Of a DNA stretch of 64,000 nucleotides, positions 1-7,759 are shown piece after piece (the stretch's first letter is position 1; every line of letters starts with the position of its first letter). The notes below the pieces were generated by a model. The model had not been told where the DNA came from. It was given only the letters and a program-made list of their open reading frames with translations, and searched no databases. The translations under genes were made by a program, and so were the position numbers. This DNA comes from Rhodococcus aetherivorans (lineage in GTDB: Bacteria; Actinomycetota; Actinomycetes; Mycobacteriales; Mycobacteriaceae), in NCBI RefSeq assembly GCF_011058165.1, contig NZ_JAALEG010000007.1, forward strand, positions 1-64,000, read 5' to 3'.

Positions 1-119
1 TGTACACGCCCGAGGACCTGCAGCAGGTCCAGGACGAGTTCAACGGCCGCCCCCGGCAGACGCTACGCTGGCGCACGCCAACCGAAGCGTTCACCGAGCT
101 TGTCGCATCGGCCGCCTGA
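1..119 (+). CDS. IS30-family transposase, C-terminal end (partial)
   Basis: The open frame starts before the window and runs from base 3 to a TGA at 117-119. Its 38 residues contain the motif NGRPRQTLRWRTPTEAF, which matches the C-terminal signature of IS30-type DDE transposases (N-x-R-P-R-x-x-L-x-W-x-T-P-x-E). Only the tail is visible, so completeness cannot be judged. The segment just after the stop, up to about base 142, could hold the element's terminal inverted repeat, but the other end is needed to define it. It marks the left boundary of the liv cluster as a site of past insertion. Confidence 0.75.
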   Translation, partial: YTPEDLQQVQDEFNGRPRQTLRWRTPTEAFTELVASAA

Positions 120-163
120 AACCGCCCTGATCGAAGCGGTGTGACATTCGGCCACAGGATGAA

Positions 164-1327
164 TCAGGCCGACGGCTTGGCGACGACCACCTCACGGCTG
201 CCGTCCCATTCGACGAGCACGCCCGGGGTACGCATGTCGTGACCCTCGAACGTGATCTCGCCCTGTGCACCGTCGAATCCTTCGGCGGTGACCTGCTCGA
301 GACCACGCTGGATGTCCTCGCGGGACGCACCGCCGGAGGCCTTGATCGCGCGCGCCAGCAGCCACGCGGCGTCGTACCCCTCGGCCGCGTAGTTCAGCGG
401 GTCCTCGTTGTACTTCGCCCGATACGCCGCGACGAACTCCTGGGACGATGCCGCCGGCTGGTCGAGAGTGAAGTTGGCGGTCCAGAACATGCCGGCGCCG
501 TCAGCCCCCGCCGGGACGAGGTTCTTCGCGCCTGCACCGGTCTGGCCGAGCACCGGTCCCGTGTATCCGGCCTGGCGCAACTGCCGCATGGCCGTGGCGT
601 TCTGGGCGCCGGTGAGGAGCATCGCCACGGCGTCGGGCCGTTCCCCGGCGATCTTCGTCGCCGAGGACGCGAAGTCCTGGGTGGTGTTCTGCACGGACGT
701 GGTCGAGACGATCTGGTAGCCGTGCTCCGTCTGCCCCTCGGGAAGGTTCTTCTCCGCCATCTCCGCGAGGGCCGGGTTGGCCGCGTTGAACAACACGCTG
801 ACCCGCTCGACGCCGAGGTCCTCGAGATGAGCCAGGGAGGTGTCGATGTGCGTGGTCTGCGGCGGGGTCGCCCGGAAGGTGTAGTCGCCGCCGAGCACAC
901 CGTCGCTGGCGGACTGCGTGTAGACGGTCGGCAGCTTCGCCCGGTCGACGAGCGGCGAGATCGCGATCGCCTGGGCACTGGAGATGCCGCCGAGCAGGGC
1001 GCTGACCGACCGGTCCGCGGTCGCTTCGGTCGCCTGGCTCACAGCGGTCTGCGTGTCGCTGGCCGCATCGCGGCTCTCGAGCACGAGCTTCGACTCACCG
1101 AGGAAGCCACTGCTGTTGACCTGTTCGACGGCGAGCTCGATACCCCGGAACTGGGGCAGGCCGCCGAAGGCGGTCAGACCGGTCTTGTCGGTCACGGACA
1201 CGATCTTGATCTCGCCGGGCATCTCGCCGGACCCCACGGTTCCGCCGCCGCCCGAGCCGCACGCGGTGGTCAGGGCGAGCCCGGCGACACCGGCCAACGC
1301 GGCGACGGCAATGCGCTTGTTCTTCAT
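164..1327 (-). CDS. ABC transporter substrate-binding lipoprotein (LivJ/LivK type), copy 1
   Basis: This 387-residue protein begins with a lipoprotein signal peptide whose hydrophobic segment ends at Cys23 (LTTAC), so it should be anchored outside the membrane after export. The remainder has the type I periplasmic-binding fold used by branched-chain amino acid, amide and aromatic-acid importers (EIKIVSVTDKTG near the start, AAEGYDAAWLLARA near the end). It is the last gene of the minus-strand liv unit, 17 bases after livF. It closely resembles the binding protein at the head of the same unit (4839-6023), so the importer has two recognition subunits. The ligand is unknown; aromatic or short-chain carboxylic compounds are as likely as amino acids. 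Confidence 0.9.
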   Translation of the reverse strand: MKNKRIAVAALAGVAGLALTTACGSGGGGTVGSGEMPGEIKIVSVTDKTGLTAFGGLPQFRGIELAVEQVNSSGFLGESKLVLESRDAASDTQTAVSQATEATADRSVSALLGGISSAQAIAISPLVDRAKLPTVYTQSASDGVLGGDYTFRATPPQTTHIDTSLAHLEDLGVERVSVLFNAANPALAEMAEKNLPEGQTEHGYQIVSTTSVQNTTQDFASSATKIAGERPDAVAMLLTGAQNATAMRQLRQAGYTGPVLGQTGAGAKNLVPAGADGAGMFWTANFTLDQPAASSQEFVAAYRAKYNEDPLNYAAEGYDAAWLLARAIKASGGASREDIQRGLEQVTAEGFDGAQGEITFEGHDMRTPGVLVEWDGSREVVVAKPSA

Positions 1328-1344
1328 TCTCTTCCGCTCTCGGT

Positions 1345-2070
1345 TCAGTTGTCGGTTCCGGTGAGCGCGGCTTCACCGAGGAAGGCCAGCACCACGGACG
1401 AGTGGTTCCGCGCCTCGTCGACCGGTCCGGAGTACACGGATTCGCCGCGGTTGACGACGACGACGTCGTCCGCGATCTTCATGCCGGCCTCGGCGTTCTG
1501 TTCGACCATGAGGACGCCGATGCCACGGTCGGCGATGCTGCGCACGCTGGCCATGACCCGGTCGACCACGGCGGGGGCCAGACCCATCGACGGCTCGTCC
1601 ATGAGGATGTACCCGGGCTGCGACATGAGGCTGCGGCCGAAGGCGAGCATCTGCTGCTCGCCGCCGCTGAGCAGGCCGGCGGGGCCGGACTGCCGCTCCT
1701 CGAGGATGGGGAACATCTCGAACACGGTCCGCATCGATTCCTCGCGGGCCTTCTTCGACGCCACCAGGCCCCCGATCTTGAGGTTCTCGTGGACGGTGAG
1801 CGAGCCGAACACCTTGCGGCCCTCGGGAACCAGCGAGATGCCCCGCTTGAGGATCTTGTGGGCGGGCCATCCCTTGATCGACTCGCCGTCCAGAAGCACG
1901 TCCCCGGAACTGGGCGTGGTCAGCCCCGCGACGGTGCGGAGGGTGGTGGTCTTGCCGGCGCCGTTGGCGCCGAGGACGAGCGTCACCCGGCCCGGCCGCG
2001 CGGTGACGGACACCCCGCGCACGGCACTGACCTTGCCGTAATCGACGTGCAGATCACGAATCTCGATCAT
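1345..2070 (-). CDS. livF: Branched-chain amino-acid-type ABC transporter ATP-binding protein LivF
   Basis: A 241-residue ATPase with Walker A GANGAGKTT, signature LSGGEQQ and Walker B YILMDEPSMGLAP. The short size and the EGRKVFGSLTVHENL segment are typical of the LivF subfamily. A longer frame opens at 2115, but the ATG at 2070 (MIEIRDLHVDYG) fits the family start. It overlaps the end of livG by 17 bases, indicating translational coupling. Together with LivG it would energise the LivH/LivM channel. Confidence 0.92.
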   Translation of the reverse strand: MIEIRDLHVDYGKVSAVRGVSVTARPGRVTLVLGANGAGKTTTLRTVAGLTTPSSGDVLLDGESIKGWPAHKILKRGISLVPEGRKVFGSLTVHENLKIGGLVASKKAREESMRTVFEMFPILEERQSGPAGLLSGGEQQMLAFGRSLMSQPGYILMDEPSMGLAPAVVDRVMASVRSIADRGIGVLMVEQNAEAGMKIADDVVVVNRGESVYSGPVDEARNHSSVVLAFLGEAALTGTDN

Positions 2071-2869
2071 CGTTGTCCTGCTTTCCGAGATAGGCCTCGC
2101 GCACCGCCGGATCACGCACCACGTCGGCGGGGGAACCGGAGGCGATGAGCTGTCCGGAGTTCATGGCGAAGAGGTGATCGCAGACGTCCACCATCATCTG
2201 CACGTCGTGTTCGACGATCAGCTGGGTGAGTCCTTCCGAGCGCAGGTCGGACATCAGCCCGCCGATCTCCTCGCGTTCGAAGCGGTTCATGCCGGCGGTG
2301 GGTTCGTCGAGCAGCAGCAGCTTCGGGGACATCACGATGGCGCGGGCGATCTCCACCCGGCGCTGCAGGCCGTACGAGAGCTGGCCGGGGCGCAGCTTCT
2401 CCTTGCCGTCGAGCCCGGTGCGTTCGAGGGCGGTGCGCACGGCCGCCTCGGCGGCGTCGCGTTCGGTGCTGTCGACCCGTCGCCACCACCGTCGCGGTCC
2501 CGCGATCAGGTCGTGCCCGAGTTCGACGTTCTCGTGCACGGTGAGATCGTCGAGGAGACGGACGGTCTGGAAGGTGCGCCCGATGCCGAGCCGCGCCACC
2601 TGCTCGGGTTGGACGCCGGAGAAGTCCCGCCCCTCGAAGTGCATCGATCCGCGGGTCAGGGGCGTGAGCCGGGTGACGGCGCCGAGCAGGGTGCTCTTGC
2701 CCGACCCGTTGGGTCCGAGGATGCCGGAGATCAGGCCGCGCTCGAGGCCCAGGGTGATGCCGTCGACGGCCTTGATGCCGCCGAAGTGGACCGCGAGATC
2801 CTCGATGCGTAGCACCTGATCCGGAACCCGGCCGGGAACGCCCTCCTGGGGAGCGACTTCGGTGGTCAT
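2054..2869 (-). CDS. livG: Branched-chain amino-acid-type ABC transporter ATP-binding protein LivG
   Basis: A 271-residue ATPase with Walker A GPNGSGKST, the family-specific GIGRTFQTVRLLDDLTVHENV stretch (shortened here in sense), signature LSYGLQRRVEIARAI and Walker B LLLLDEPTAGMN. The reading frame is open far upstream, but the ATG at 2869 overlaps the livM stop as ATGA, fits the domain start and is preferred. It pairs with LivF on the cytoplasmic face of the importer. The N-terminal extension of about 20 residues before the ABC core is somewhat longer than usual and looks unstructured. Confidence 0.92.
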   Translation of the reverse strand: MTTEVAPQEGVPGRVPDQVLRIEDLAVHFGGIKAVDGITLGLERGLISGILGPNGSGKSTLLGAVTRLTPLTRGSMHFEGRDFSGVQPEQVARLGIGRTFQTVRLLDDLTVHENVELGHDLIAGPRRWWRRVDSTERDAAEAAVRTALERTGLDGKEKLRPGQLSYGLQRRVEIARAIVMSPKLLLLDEPTAGMNRFEREEIGGLMSDLRSEGLTQLIVEHDVQMMVDVCDHLFAMNSGQLIASGSPADVVRDPAVREAYLGKQDNDDRDS

Positions 2870-3852
2870 CGCGTTTCTCCTGTCGAGGCGGAGTGGGCAC
2901 CGGTGCCCGCGAGTTCGGCGCCGAGTTCTGCGGCGGCCTCGTCGTCGGCCGCGTCGGCGAGACGTTCCGCGGCAGCCGCGTCCTCGAGGGCCGCGCTGTC
3001 GCGACGGGCGAGGCGGCGACGGTACAGGTCGGTGACGACGCCGGTGATGCCGCCGGGCATGAAGATCGCGGCGATGGCGACGATGATGCCGTAGACGATG
3101 CTCTGGTAGGTGCCCACCTGCTCCAGCATCACCGGAAGCCACGTGAAGATGAGGGCGCCGATGAGCACACCGAGCCAGGACCGGGAGCCACCGACGATGA
3201 TGATCGTCAGCGCGAGCACGATCAGCGGGAAGCCGATGTTCTCCGGGGCGATGGCCGTCATCATCAGGATGTTCAGGGCGCCTCCGAGCGCGCCGAGCAC
3301 ACCGCTGATCACGAAGGACATCCGGCGGTAGCGGGCGACGTTGATGCCCATGGCCGAGGCGAGTTCCGGGTCTTCGCGGACCGCCTCGATGCGCCGGCCC
3401 ATGCGGCCACGCTCGCTGAGGATCATCGCCGCGACGACGGCGGCACAGACGACGGCCAGGTGCGGGACGGAGATCTCCGGGGTGGTGAGAACGCCGAACA
3501 GGCCGACCGAGCCGCCGGTGAGCTCGCCGCCGTTGTGGGCGACGACGGTGACGATCATGACGAACGCGACGGTGGCCATGGCCAGGTACAGGCCGGCGAG
3601 GCGCTGCAGGATCAGCGAGATCAGGTATCCGATGACCGCGCAGATCACGACGATGGCGGCGGTCGCGGAGATTGCGTCGAATCCATAGTGCAGCACGAAG
3701 ATTGCGGCGCCGTAGCTGCCCATACCGTAGAAGGCGGCGCCGGCGAAGGAGAACACTCCCATCCGGAACTGGATCTGGATGCTCAGGGCGAGCAGCAGCA
3801 CCGTGAACGTGCTCTGGATGAGGACGATGTTGGAGAAGTAGAAGTCGCTCAT
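2866..3852 (-). CDS. livM: Branched-chain amino-acid-type ABC transporter permease LivM
   Basis: A 328-residue integral membrane protein with about eight to ten hydrophobic helices and the LivM-type segment RVREDPELASAMGINVARYRRMSF-like coupling region (visible as EAVREDPELASAMGI near residue 165), which contacts the ATPases. The C-terminal 50 residues are charged and Ala-rich, an unusual cytoplasmic tail. Its stop overlaps the livG start and its start overlaps the livH stop, each as ATGA, so livH-livM-livG are read as one translationally coupled block. Confidence 0.9.
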   Translation of the reverse strand: MSDFYFSNIVLIQSTFTVLLLALSIQIQFRMGVFSFAGAAFYGMGSYGAAIFVLHYGFDAISATAAIVVICAVIGYLISLILQRLAGLYLAMATVAFVMIVTVVAHNGGELTGGSVGLFGVLTTPEISVPHLAVVCAAVVAAMILSERGRMGRRIEAVREDPELASAMGINVARYRRMSFVISGVLGALGGALNILMMTAIAPENIGFPLIVLALTIIIVGGSRSWLGVLIGALIFTWLPVMLEQVGTYQSIVYGIIVAIAAIFMPGGITGVVTDLYRRRLARRDSAALEDAAAAERLADAADDEAAAELGAELAGTGAHSASTGETR

Positions 3853-4739
3853 ACCCGTCGCACCTCCTTCCTTCCGAAGATGCCCTGCGGCCGCAGCAGC
3901 AGAACCACGAGGATGAGGCCGAAGCCGACTGCGTCGACCCAGCCGCCGCCGGTGTAGCGGAGCACCAGGACCTCGGAGAACGCGAGCACCATCGCACCGA
4001 GCGCGGCGCCGCCGGTGCTGCCCACGCCGCCGAGGATGATGATGGCGAACGCCTTGATGAGGAGGGTCTCACCGCTCTCGGCGGTGATGGCGCCGAGGTT
4101 GTACGTGAGCAGGGCACCGGCGAGGCCGGCGAGGCCGCCCGACACCGCCATCGTCAGCAGCGACAGCTGGCGCCGCTTGACGCCCATCAGTTCGGCGGTC
4201 TCCGAGTCCACGCCGATGGCCCGCAGGGCGAGCCCGTGGCTGGTGTTCTTGAGCCAGAAGGAGATCGCCAGCGTGAGGATCAGCGCGCAGCCGAGCACGA
4301 TCAGGCCCGTGCTCGTCAGTCGCAGGTCGCCGACGGTGTAGACCGACGTCTCGTACGAGCTGCCCACGAAGCCGAACGGCTCGCTCAGCGTGCGGAACTG
4401 CACGACGGCGACCGGGATGGTGCCGATTCCGATGCCGCCGATGAGGATCTGCAGTTCGGCGGTCCGCTGGTTCTTGGCCCGTCGCAGGATCGGCTGGAAC
4501 GCGAAGACGTCGATGGCCGCCGAGAGCGCCGCCCCGACCACGACGGAGATCAGGCAGACCGTGACGAGCCCGAGACCGACGTTGGACACGATCTGGGAGG
4601 CCACGAACGCGGAGAACATGAAGATCCCGCCGTGGGCGAAGTTGAGGATGTCGATCGTTCCCCAGGAGATGCTCATTCCCAGGCAGAAGAGCAGGTAGAT
4701 GGAGCCGAGCACGAGCGCGTCGATCACCAGCTGTGACAT
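3849..4739 (-). CDS. livH: Branched-chain amino-acid-type ABC transporter permease LivH
   Basis: A 296-residue membrane permease with about eight hydrophobic helices, the N-terminal LivH signature GLGSIYLLFCLGMS-like sequence followed by NFAHGGIFMF, and the cytoplasmic coupling loop ALRAIGVDSETAELMGV near residue 175. It forms the translocation pore with LivM. It follows the binding-protein gene by about 100 bases that contain a small hairpin, a common way to let the binding protein accumulate above the channel subunits. Confidence 0.9.
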   Translation of the reverse strand: MSQLVIDALVLGSIYLLFCLGMSISWGTIDILNFAHGGIFMFSAFVASQIVSNVGLGLVTVCLISVVVGAALSAAIDVFAFQPILRRAKNQRTAELQILIGGIGIGTIPVAVVQFRTLSEPFGFVGSSYETSVYTVGDLRLTSTGLIVLGCALILTLAISFWLKNTSHGLALRAIGVDSETAELMGVKRRQLSLLTMAVSGGLAGLAGALLTYNLGAITAESGETLLIKAFAIIILGGVGSTGGAALGAMVLAFSEVLVLRYTGGGWVDAVGFGLILVVLLLRPQGIFGRKEVRRV

Positions 4740-4821
4740 GACGCCTGCCTTCCTCCGGCCGGGATGCCCCGGCGGCGGTGCGATGTTCTTCCGGTCATTC
4801 GTCGAACTCCTTGGTGCACAG

Positions 4822-4839
4822 GTGCGGAGCGATCCGCAC
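4822..4839. terminator. Short hairpin between binding-protein gene and livH
   Basis: The arms GTGCGGA and TCCGCAC are exact complements separated by GCGA, and the structure touches the stop codon of the upstream binding-protein gene. No T-run follows. It could stabilise the 3' end of the binding-protein message or cause partial termination before livHMGF; both are inferences. Confidence 0.4.
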
Positions 4840-6023
4840 TACTTCGCCGATTCCTGGTCGTCGATCAGCACTTCTTCCGTGCCGTTCCATTCCACGAGCA
4901 CGCCGTTGACGCGCATGTCGTTGCCTTCGAAGCGCACCGGGCCGAGCGCGCCGTCGAAGCCCTCGGCCACGACCTGCTCGAGGCCGCGCTGCAGGTCGTC
5001 GCGGGACGCACCGCCGGCGTTCTTGGCAGCGTGGGCGAGCATCCAGGTCGCGTCGTAGCCCTCGGCCGCGTAGTTGAGCGGATTCTCCCCGTTGTACTCG
5101 GCGCGGTACGCCTCGACGAACCGCTGCGAGGACTCGTCCTTCTGGTGGAAGCTGAAGTCGGTGGCCCAGTACATGCCCGCGCCCGCGGCACCGGCGGGTG
5201 CGAGGTTGCCCGCGCCGGCGGCGGGGTTGCCCACCACGGTGCCGGTGTAGCCGGCCTGGCGCAGCTGCGACATGGCCGTGGAGTTGCCGGCGCCGACGAG
5301 CAGGACGATGACCGCGTCGGGCTTCTCACCGGCGATCTTCGTTGCGGTGGTGCCGAAGTCCTGCGTGGTGGCCTGGACGGAGGTGCTCGACAGGATCCGG
5401 TAGCCGTACTTCTCCTGGCCCTCGGGGATGGTCTTCTCACCGAGTCCGGCGAGGGTGACGTTGCCCGCGTTGTAGAGCACGCTCACGGTCTTCACACCCT
5501 GCTGCTGCAGCCGCTCGAGCGCCTTGACGAAGTAGGTCTCCATCGGAGCCGTCGCGCGGTAGGTGTAGTCGCCGATGACGACGCCCTCGCTGCCGGACTG
5601 GGTGAAGATCGTCGGCAGCCCGGCCCGTTCCACGAGCGGGGCGATCGCGACGGCATGGGCGCTGAGCACTGGTCCGAGCAGGGCGCTGACACTCTTGTCG
5701 GTCAGCGTCTCGGTGGCCTGGCTGACCGCGGTCTGCGTATCGCTCGCCGAATCACGCTTCTGCAGAACGATCTTCGAGTCACCCAGGTAATTCTGCTCGT
5801 TGATCTCCTGGATCGCGAGTTCGATGCCCTTGAGCTGGCTGTTGCCGACGTACGCCGTGGTGCCGGTCTGGTCGGTCACGGAGACGACCTTGATCTCGGC
5901 CGGCAGGTCACCGTCGGCGACGGTGCCGTTTCCGCCGGAGCCGCAGGCGGCCGTGAACAGGACGCCGAACGCGCTCGCGGCTCCGAGCAGACGACGCCGG
6001 ACTTTCCGGTCGACTCGAGACAT
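4839..6023 (-). CDS. ABC transporter substrate-binding lipoprotein (LivJ/LivK type), copy 2
   Basis: A 394-residue binding protein with an arginine-rich signal peptide (VRRRLLGAAS, reminiscent of a Tat motif) and a lipobox ending at Cys27 (FTAAC). The body is a type I periplasmic-binding fold closely related to the copy at 164-1327 (shared EIKVVSVTDQTG and NYAAEGYDATWMLA segments). The ATG at 6023 is chosen because GGAAGG lies just upstream; the frame extends to 6056, but that would place the start inside an inverted repeat. It is the promoter-proximal gene of the liv unit. Ligand unknown. Confidence 0.9.
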   Translation of the reverse strand: MSRVDRKVRRRLLGAASAFGVLFTAACGSGGNGTVADGDLPAEIKVVSVTDQTGTTAYVGNSQLKGIELAIQEINEQNYLGDSKIVLQKRDSASDTQTAVSQATETLTDKSVSALLGPVLSAHAVAIAPLVERAGLPTIFTQSGSEGVVIGDYTYRATAPMETYFVKALERLQQQGVKTVSVLYNAGNVTLAGLGEKTIPEGQEKYGYRILSSTSVQATTQDFGTTATKIAGEKPDAVIVLLVGAGNSTAMSQLRQAGYTGTVVGNPAAGAGNLAPAGAAGAGMYWATDFSFHQKDESSQRFVEAYRAEYNGENPLNYAAEGYDATWMLAHAAKNAGGASRDDLQRGLEQVVAEGFDGALGPVRFEGNDMRVNGVLVEWNGTEEVLIDDQESAK

Positions 6024-6041
6024 GTGTGCACCTTCCGGTCG

Positions 6042-6057
6042 AATGATATGCATCATT
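6042..6057. promoter_or_regulatory. AT-rich inverted repeat upstream of liv unit (site 1)
   Basis: AATGAT-ATGC-ATCATT is an exact 6-base inverted repeat, AT-rich in a GC-rich setting, 19 bases upstream of the binding-protein start. The 16-mer at 6044-6059 matches the one at 8982-8997 at 14 of 16 positions. It is a candidate operator; the regulator is not evident. Confidence 0.5.
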
Positions 6058-6128
6058 AGTCGTGATGCCCGTCACAGTAGAGCCACGCCGACGAAATGTC
6101 CAGAGGTCGATCCGGATATGCGCAGGAA

Positions 6129-7379
6129 TTATTTGCGGGCGGGGACGCGTACGGGGTCCACGGCGACGGCCGGTGTCCACCGACCCCGTCCCGCCCCCGC
6201 GACGGCCACACAGAAGAGGACAAAAATCGTTACCGCACCGGCGGATCCGTAGGAGTATCCCCACGCCGACGAGAAGGCGCCGGCCACCAGGATCATCACC
6301 GCCGCGAAGCCGTACGACGAACACGCGTACAGCGACGTGCTCCTCCCCTGCTCCACCGGCGTCATGCCGGCGGTGAGCAGGATGAGGCCCTGCGCGTATG
6401 CGAAGCCCTGCCCGATGCCCCACAGGAAGCTGCCGGCCAGTACCGGCCACAGCGTGCGGGCGACGAGGCCGGCGGCGACGAACACGCCACCACCGGCGAG
6501 CAGGAGCAGACACAGCTGGGGCCCCGGGAAACGGCCTGCGGCCCGGGCGAGGTAGGGGCCCGACCAGGCCGTGACGAGCAGGATGATGGCGGCGAGGACG
6601 CCGACCACCAGCAGCTCGGACCCGATCCCGTCGCGCAACGCCGACGGCAGCACGCCGACGGCGATGCCGCCGACCGTCCACCCGGCCGCACCCAATCCGT
6701 AGGCGGGCAACCTGTTCCGGTCGAACGCGGCGCCCGCGCCGGCCGGAACGGGTCCCGCCGGGCGCGGGGGCTCGGCGTGCCGGAGCGCGGAGAGCCGGCG
6801 CCTGTTCCCCCACAGCGCGGCGGCGAGCAGCAGTCCCGAGAGCACGAGGGAGACGGCGTGCAGCCGATAGATGAGAACGGTGGGCTCCGGCAGCAATTGG
6901 GCGACGGTGGCCGCGGCGATCAGGCCGAGGAACGAGCCCGCGATCGCGCCGGTCGCCGCAAGGGTGCGGCCCGCGTCGCCGCGCGCCGCCACGGCGAGCG
7001 TGGCGGCGGATCCGGTGGCGAGCCCGACACACGTTCCGGTCAGGGCACGGCCGACGAAGAGCAGCCAGACGGTGTCGGCACCGGACCACAGGGCGACGTC
7101 GCCGAGGACCCCGACGACGAGCGCACCCGGCAGGACGGCCCACGCGAACCGTCCGAGCGCGGTCCTGCTCACGACCAGGAACATCGACACCAGGGCGACG
7201 AAGTACGTCACGAACAGGGCGGCCAGCACGAACGGGGACAGGCCCAGATGGTCCTCGTACAACGGCAGGATCGGGCCCGGAATGTTGGACCCGACGACGG
7301 CGAACGTGAATGCGGCCGCCACCGCGGCGCCCAGGAGCACCGGTCCCCGGCCGGGTCGCGGAGCCCGGACCGCGATCAT
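6129..7379 (-). CDS. Major facilitator superfamily transporter
   Basis: A 416-residue membrane protein with about twelve hydrophobic segments and a GRALTGTCVGLATGSAATL stretch typical of MFS helix 4-5. The frame is open further upstream through the ferredoxin gene, but the ATG at 7379 overlaps the ferredoxin stop as ATGA and starts just before the first membrane helix. The substrate is not evident. Coupling to a ferredoxin is unusual for a transporter, and suggests an uptake/oxidation unit with a cytochrome P450 or reductase encoded elsewhere; this is inference. Confidence 0.85.
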   Translation of the reverse strand: MIAVRAPRPGRGPVLLGAAVAAAFTFAVVGSNIPGPILPLYEDHLGLSPFVLAALFVTYFVALVSMFLVVSRTALGRFAWAVLPGALVVGVLGDVALWSGADTVWLLFVGRALTGTCVGLATGSAATLAVAARGDAGRTLAATGAIAGSFLGLIAAATVAQLLPEPTVLIYRLHAVSLVLSGLLLAAALWGNRRRLSALRHAEPPRPAGPVPAGAGAAFDRNRLPAYGLGAAGWTVGGIAVGVLPSALRDGIGSELLVVGVLAAIILLVTAWSGPYLARAAGRFPGPQLCLLLLAGGGVFVAAGLVARTLWPVLAGSFLWGIGQGFAYAQGLILLTAGMTPVEQGRSTSLYACSSYGFAAVMILVAGAFSSAWGYSYGSAGAVTIFVLFCVAVAGAGRGRWTPAVAVDPVRVPARK

Positions 7380-7693
7380 GCCCGTACGGGCAGACTCTTC
7401 ACGAGCGGTGGGTCGTAGTCGGTCTTTCCGATCTTGGAAGCGCCGCCCGGTGAGCCGATCTCGGCGAAGAAGTCGGCGTTGATCTGCGTGTACCCGGCGC
7501 GATCCTCGGGGACGTCGTCCTCGAAGAAGATCGCCTCCACGGGGCAGACGGGTTCGCAGGCGCCGCAGTCGACGCATTCCTCCGGGTTGATGTACATCAT
7601 CCGGCCGCCCTCGTAGATGCAGTCCACCGGACACTCCTCGATGCACGCCTTGTCGAGGACGTCGACACAGGGCTCGGTGATGGTGTAGGTCAC
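7376..7693 (-). CDS. fdxA: 7Fe ferredoxin (3Fe-4S/4Fe-4S), FdxA/FdxC type
   Basis: A 105-residue ferredoxin with cysteines 9, 17, 21 and 25 in the first cluster region and 40, 43, 46 and 50 in the second (CVDCGACEPVCP). The N-terminus TEPCVDVLDKACIEECPVDC and the tail YTQINADFFAEIGSPGGA match the mycobacterial/actinobacterial 7Fe ferredoxins that serve cytochromes P450 and oxidoreductases. It is the first gene of a two-gene unit with the MFS transporter. GGAGG (reverse of tcctcc at 7701-7706) lies upstream of the ATG. Confidence 0.95.
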   Translation of the reverse strand: MTYTITEPCVDVLDKACIEECPVDCIYEGGRMMYINPEECVDCGACEPVCPVEAIFFEDDVPEDRAGYTQINADFFAEIGSPGGASKIGKTDYDPPLVKSLPVRA

Positions 7694-7733
7694 TGCGCAC
7701 TCCTCCGATTCGATGACCGCGTGATTTAGGTCA

Positions 7734-7749
7734 TAATCATATTCATTGA
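7734..7749. promoter_or_regulatory. AT-rich motif upstream of ferredoxin unit (site 2)
   Basis: TAATCATATTCATTGA lies about 40 bases upstream of the ferredoxin start. Read on the opposite strand it resembles the 6044 and 8982 motifs (shared TAATCAT and TCAT blocks) but with a shifted spacing. It is the weakest of the three sites and could equally be the -10/-35 region. Confidence 0.35.
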
Positions 7750-7759
7750 TTGTCGGGTG

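Noticed and set aside
6024-6056. Upstream ATG starts for the binding protein (6056 or 6053)
   Set aside because: They lie inside an inverted repeat and lack a ribosome site; GGAAGG supports 6023.
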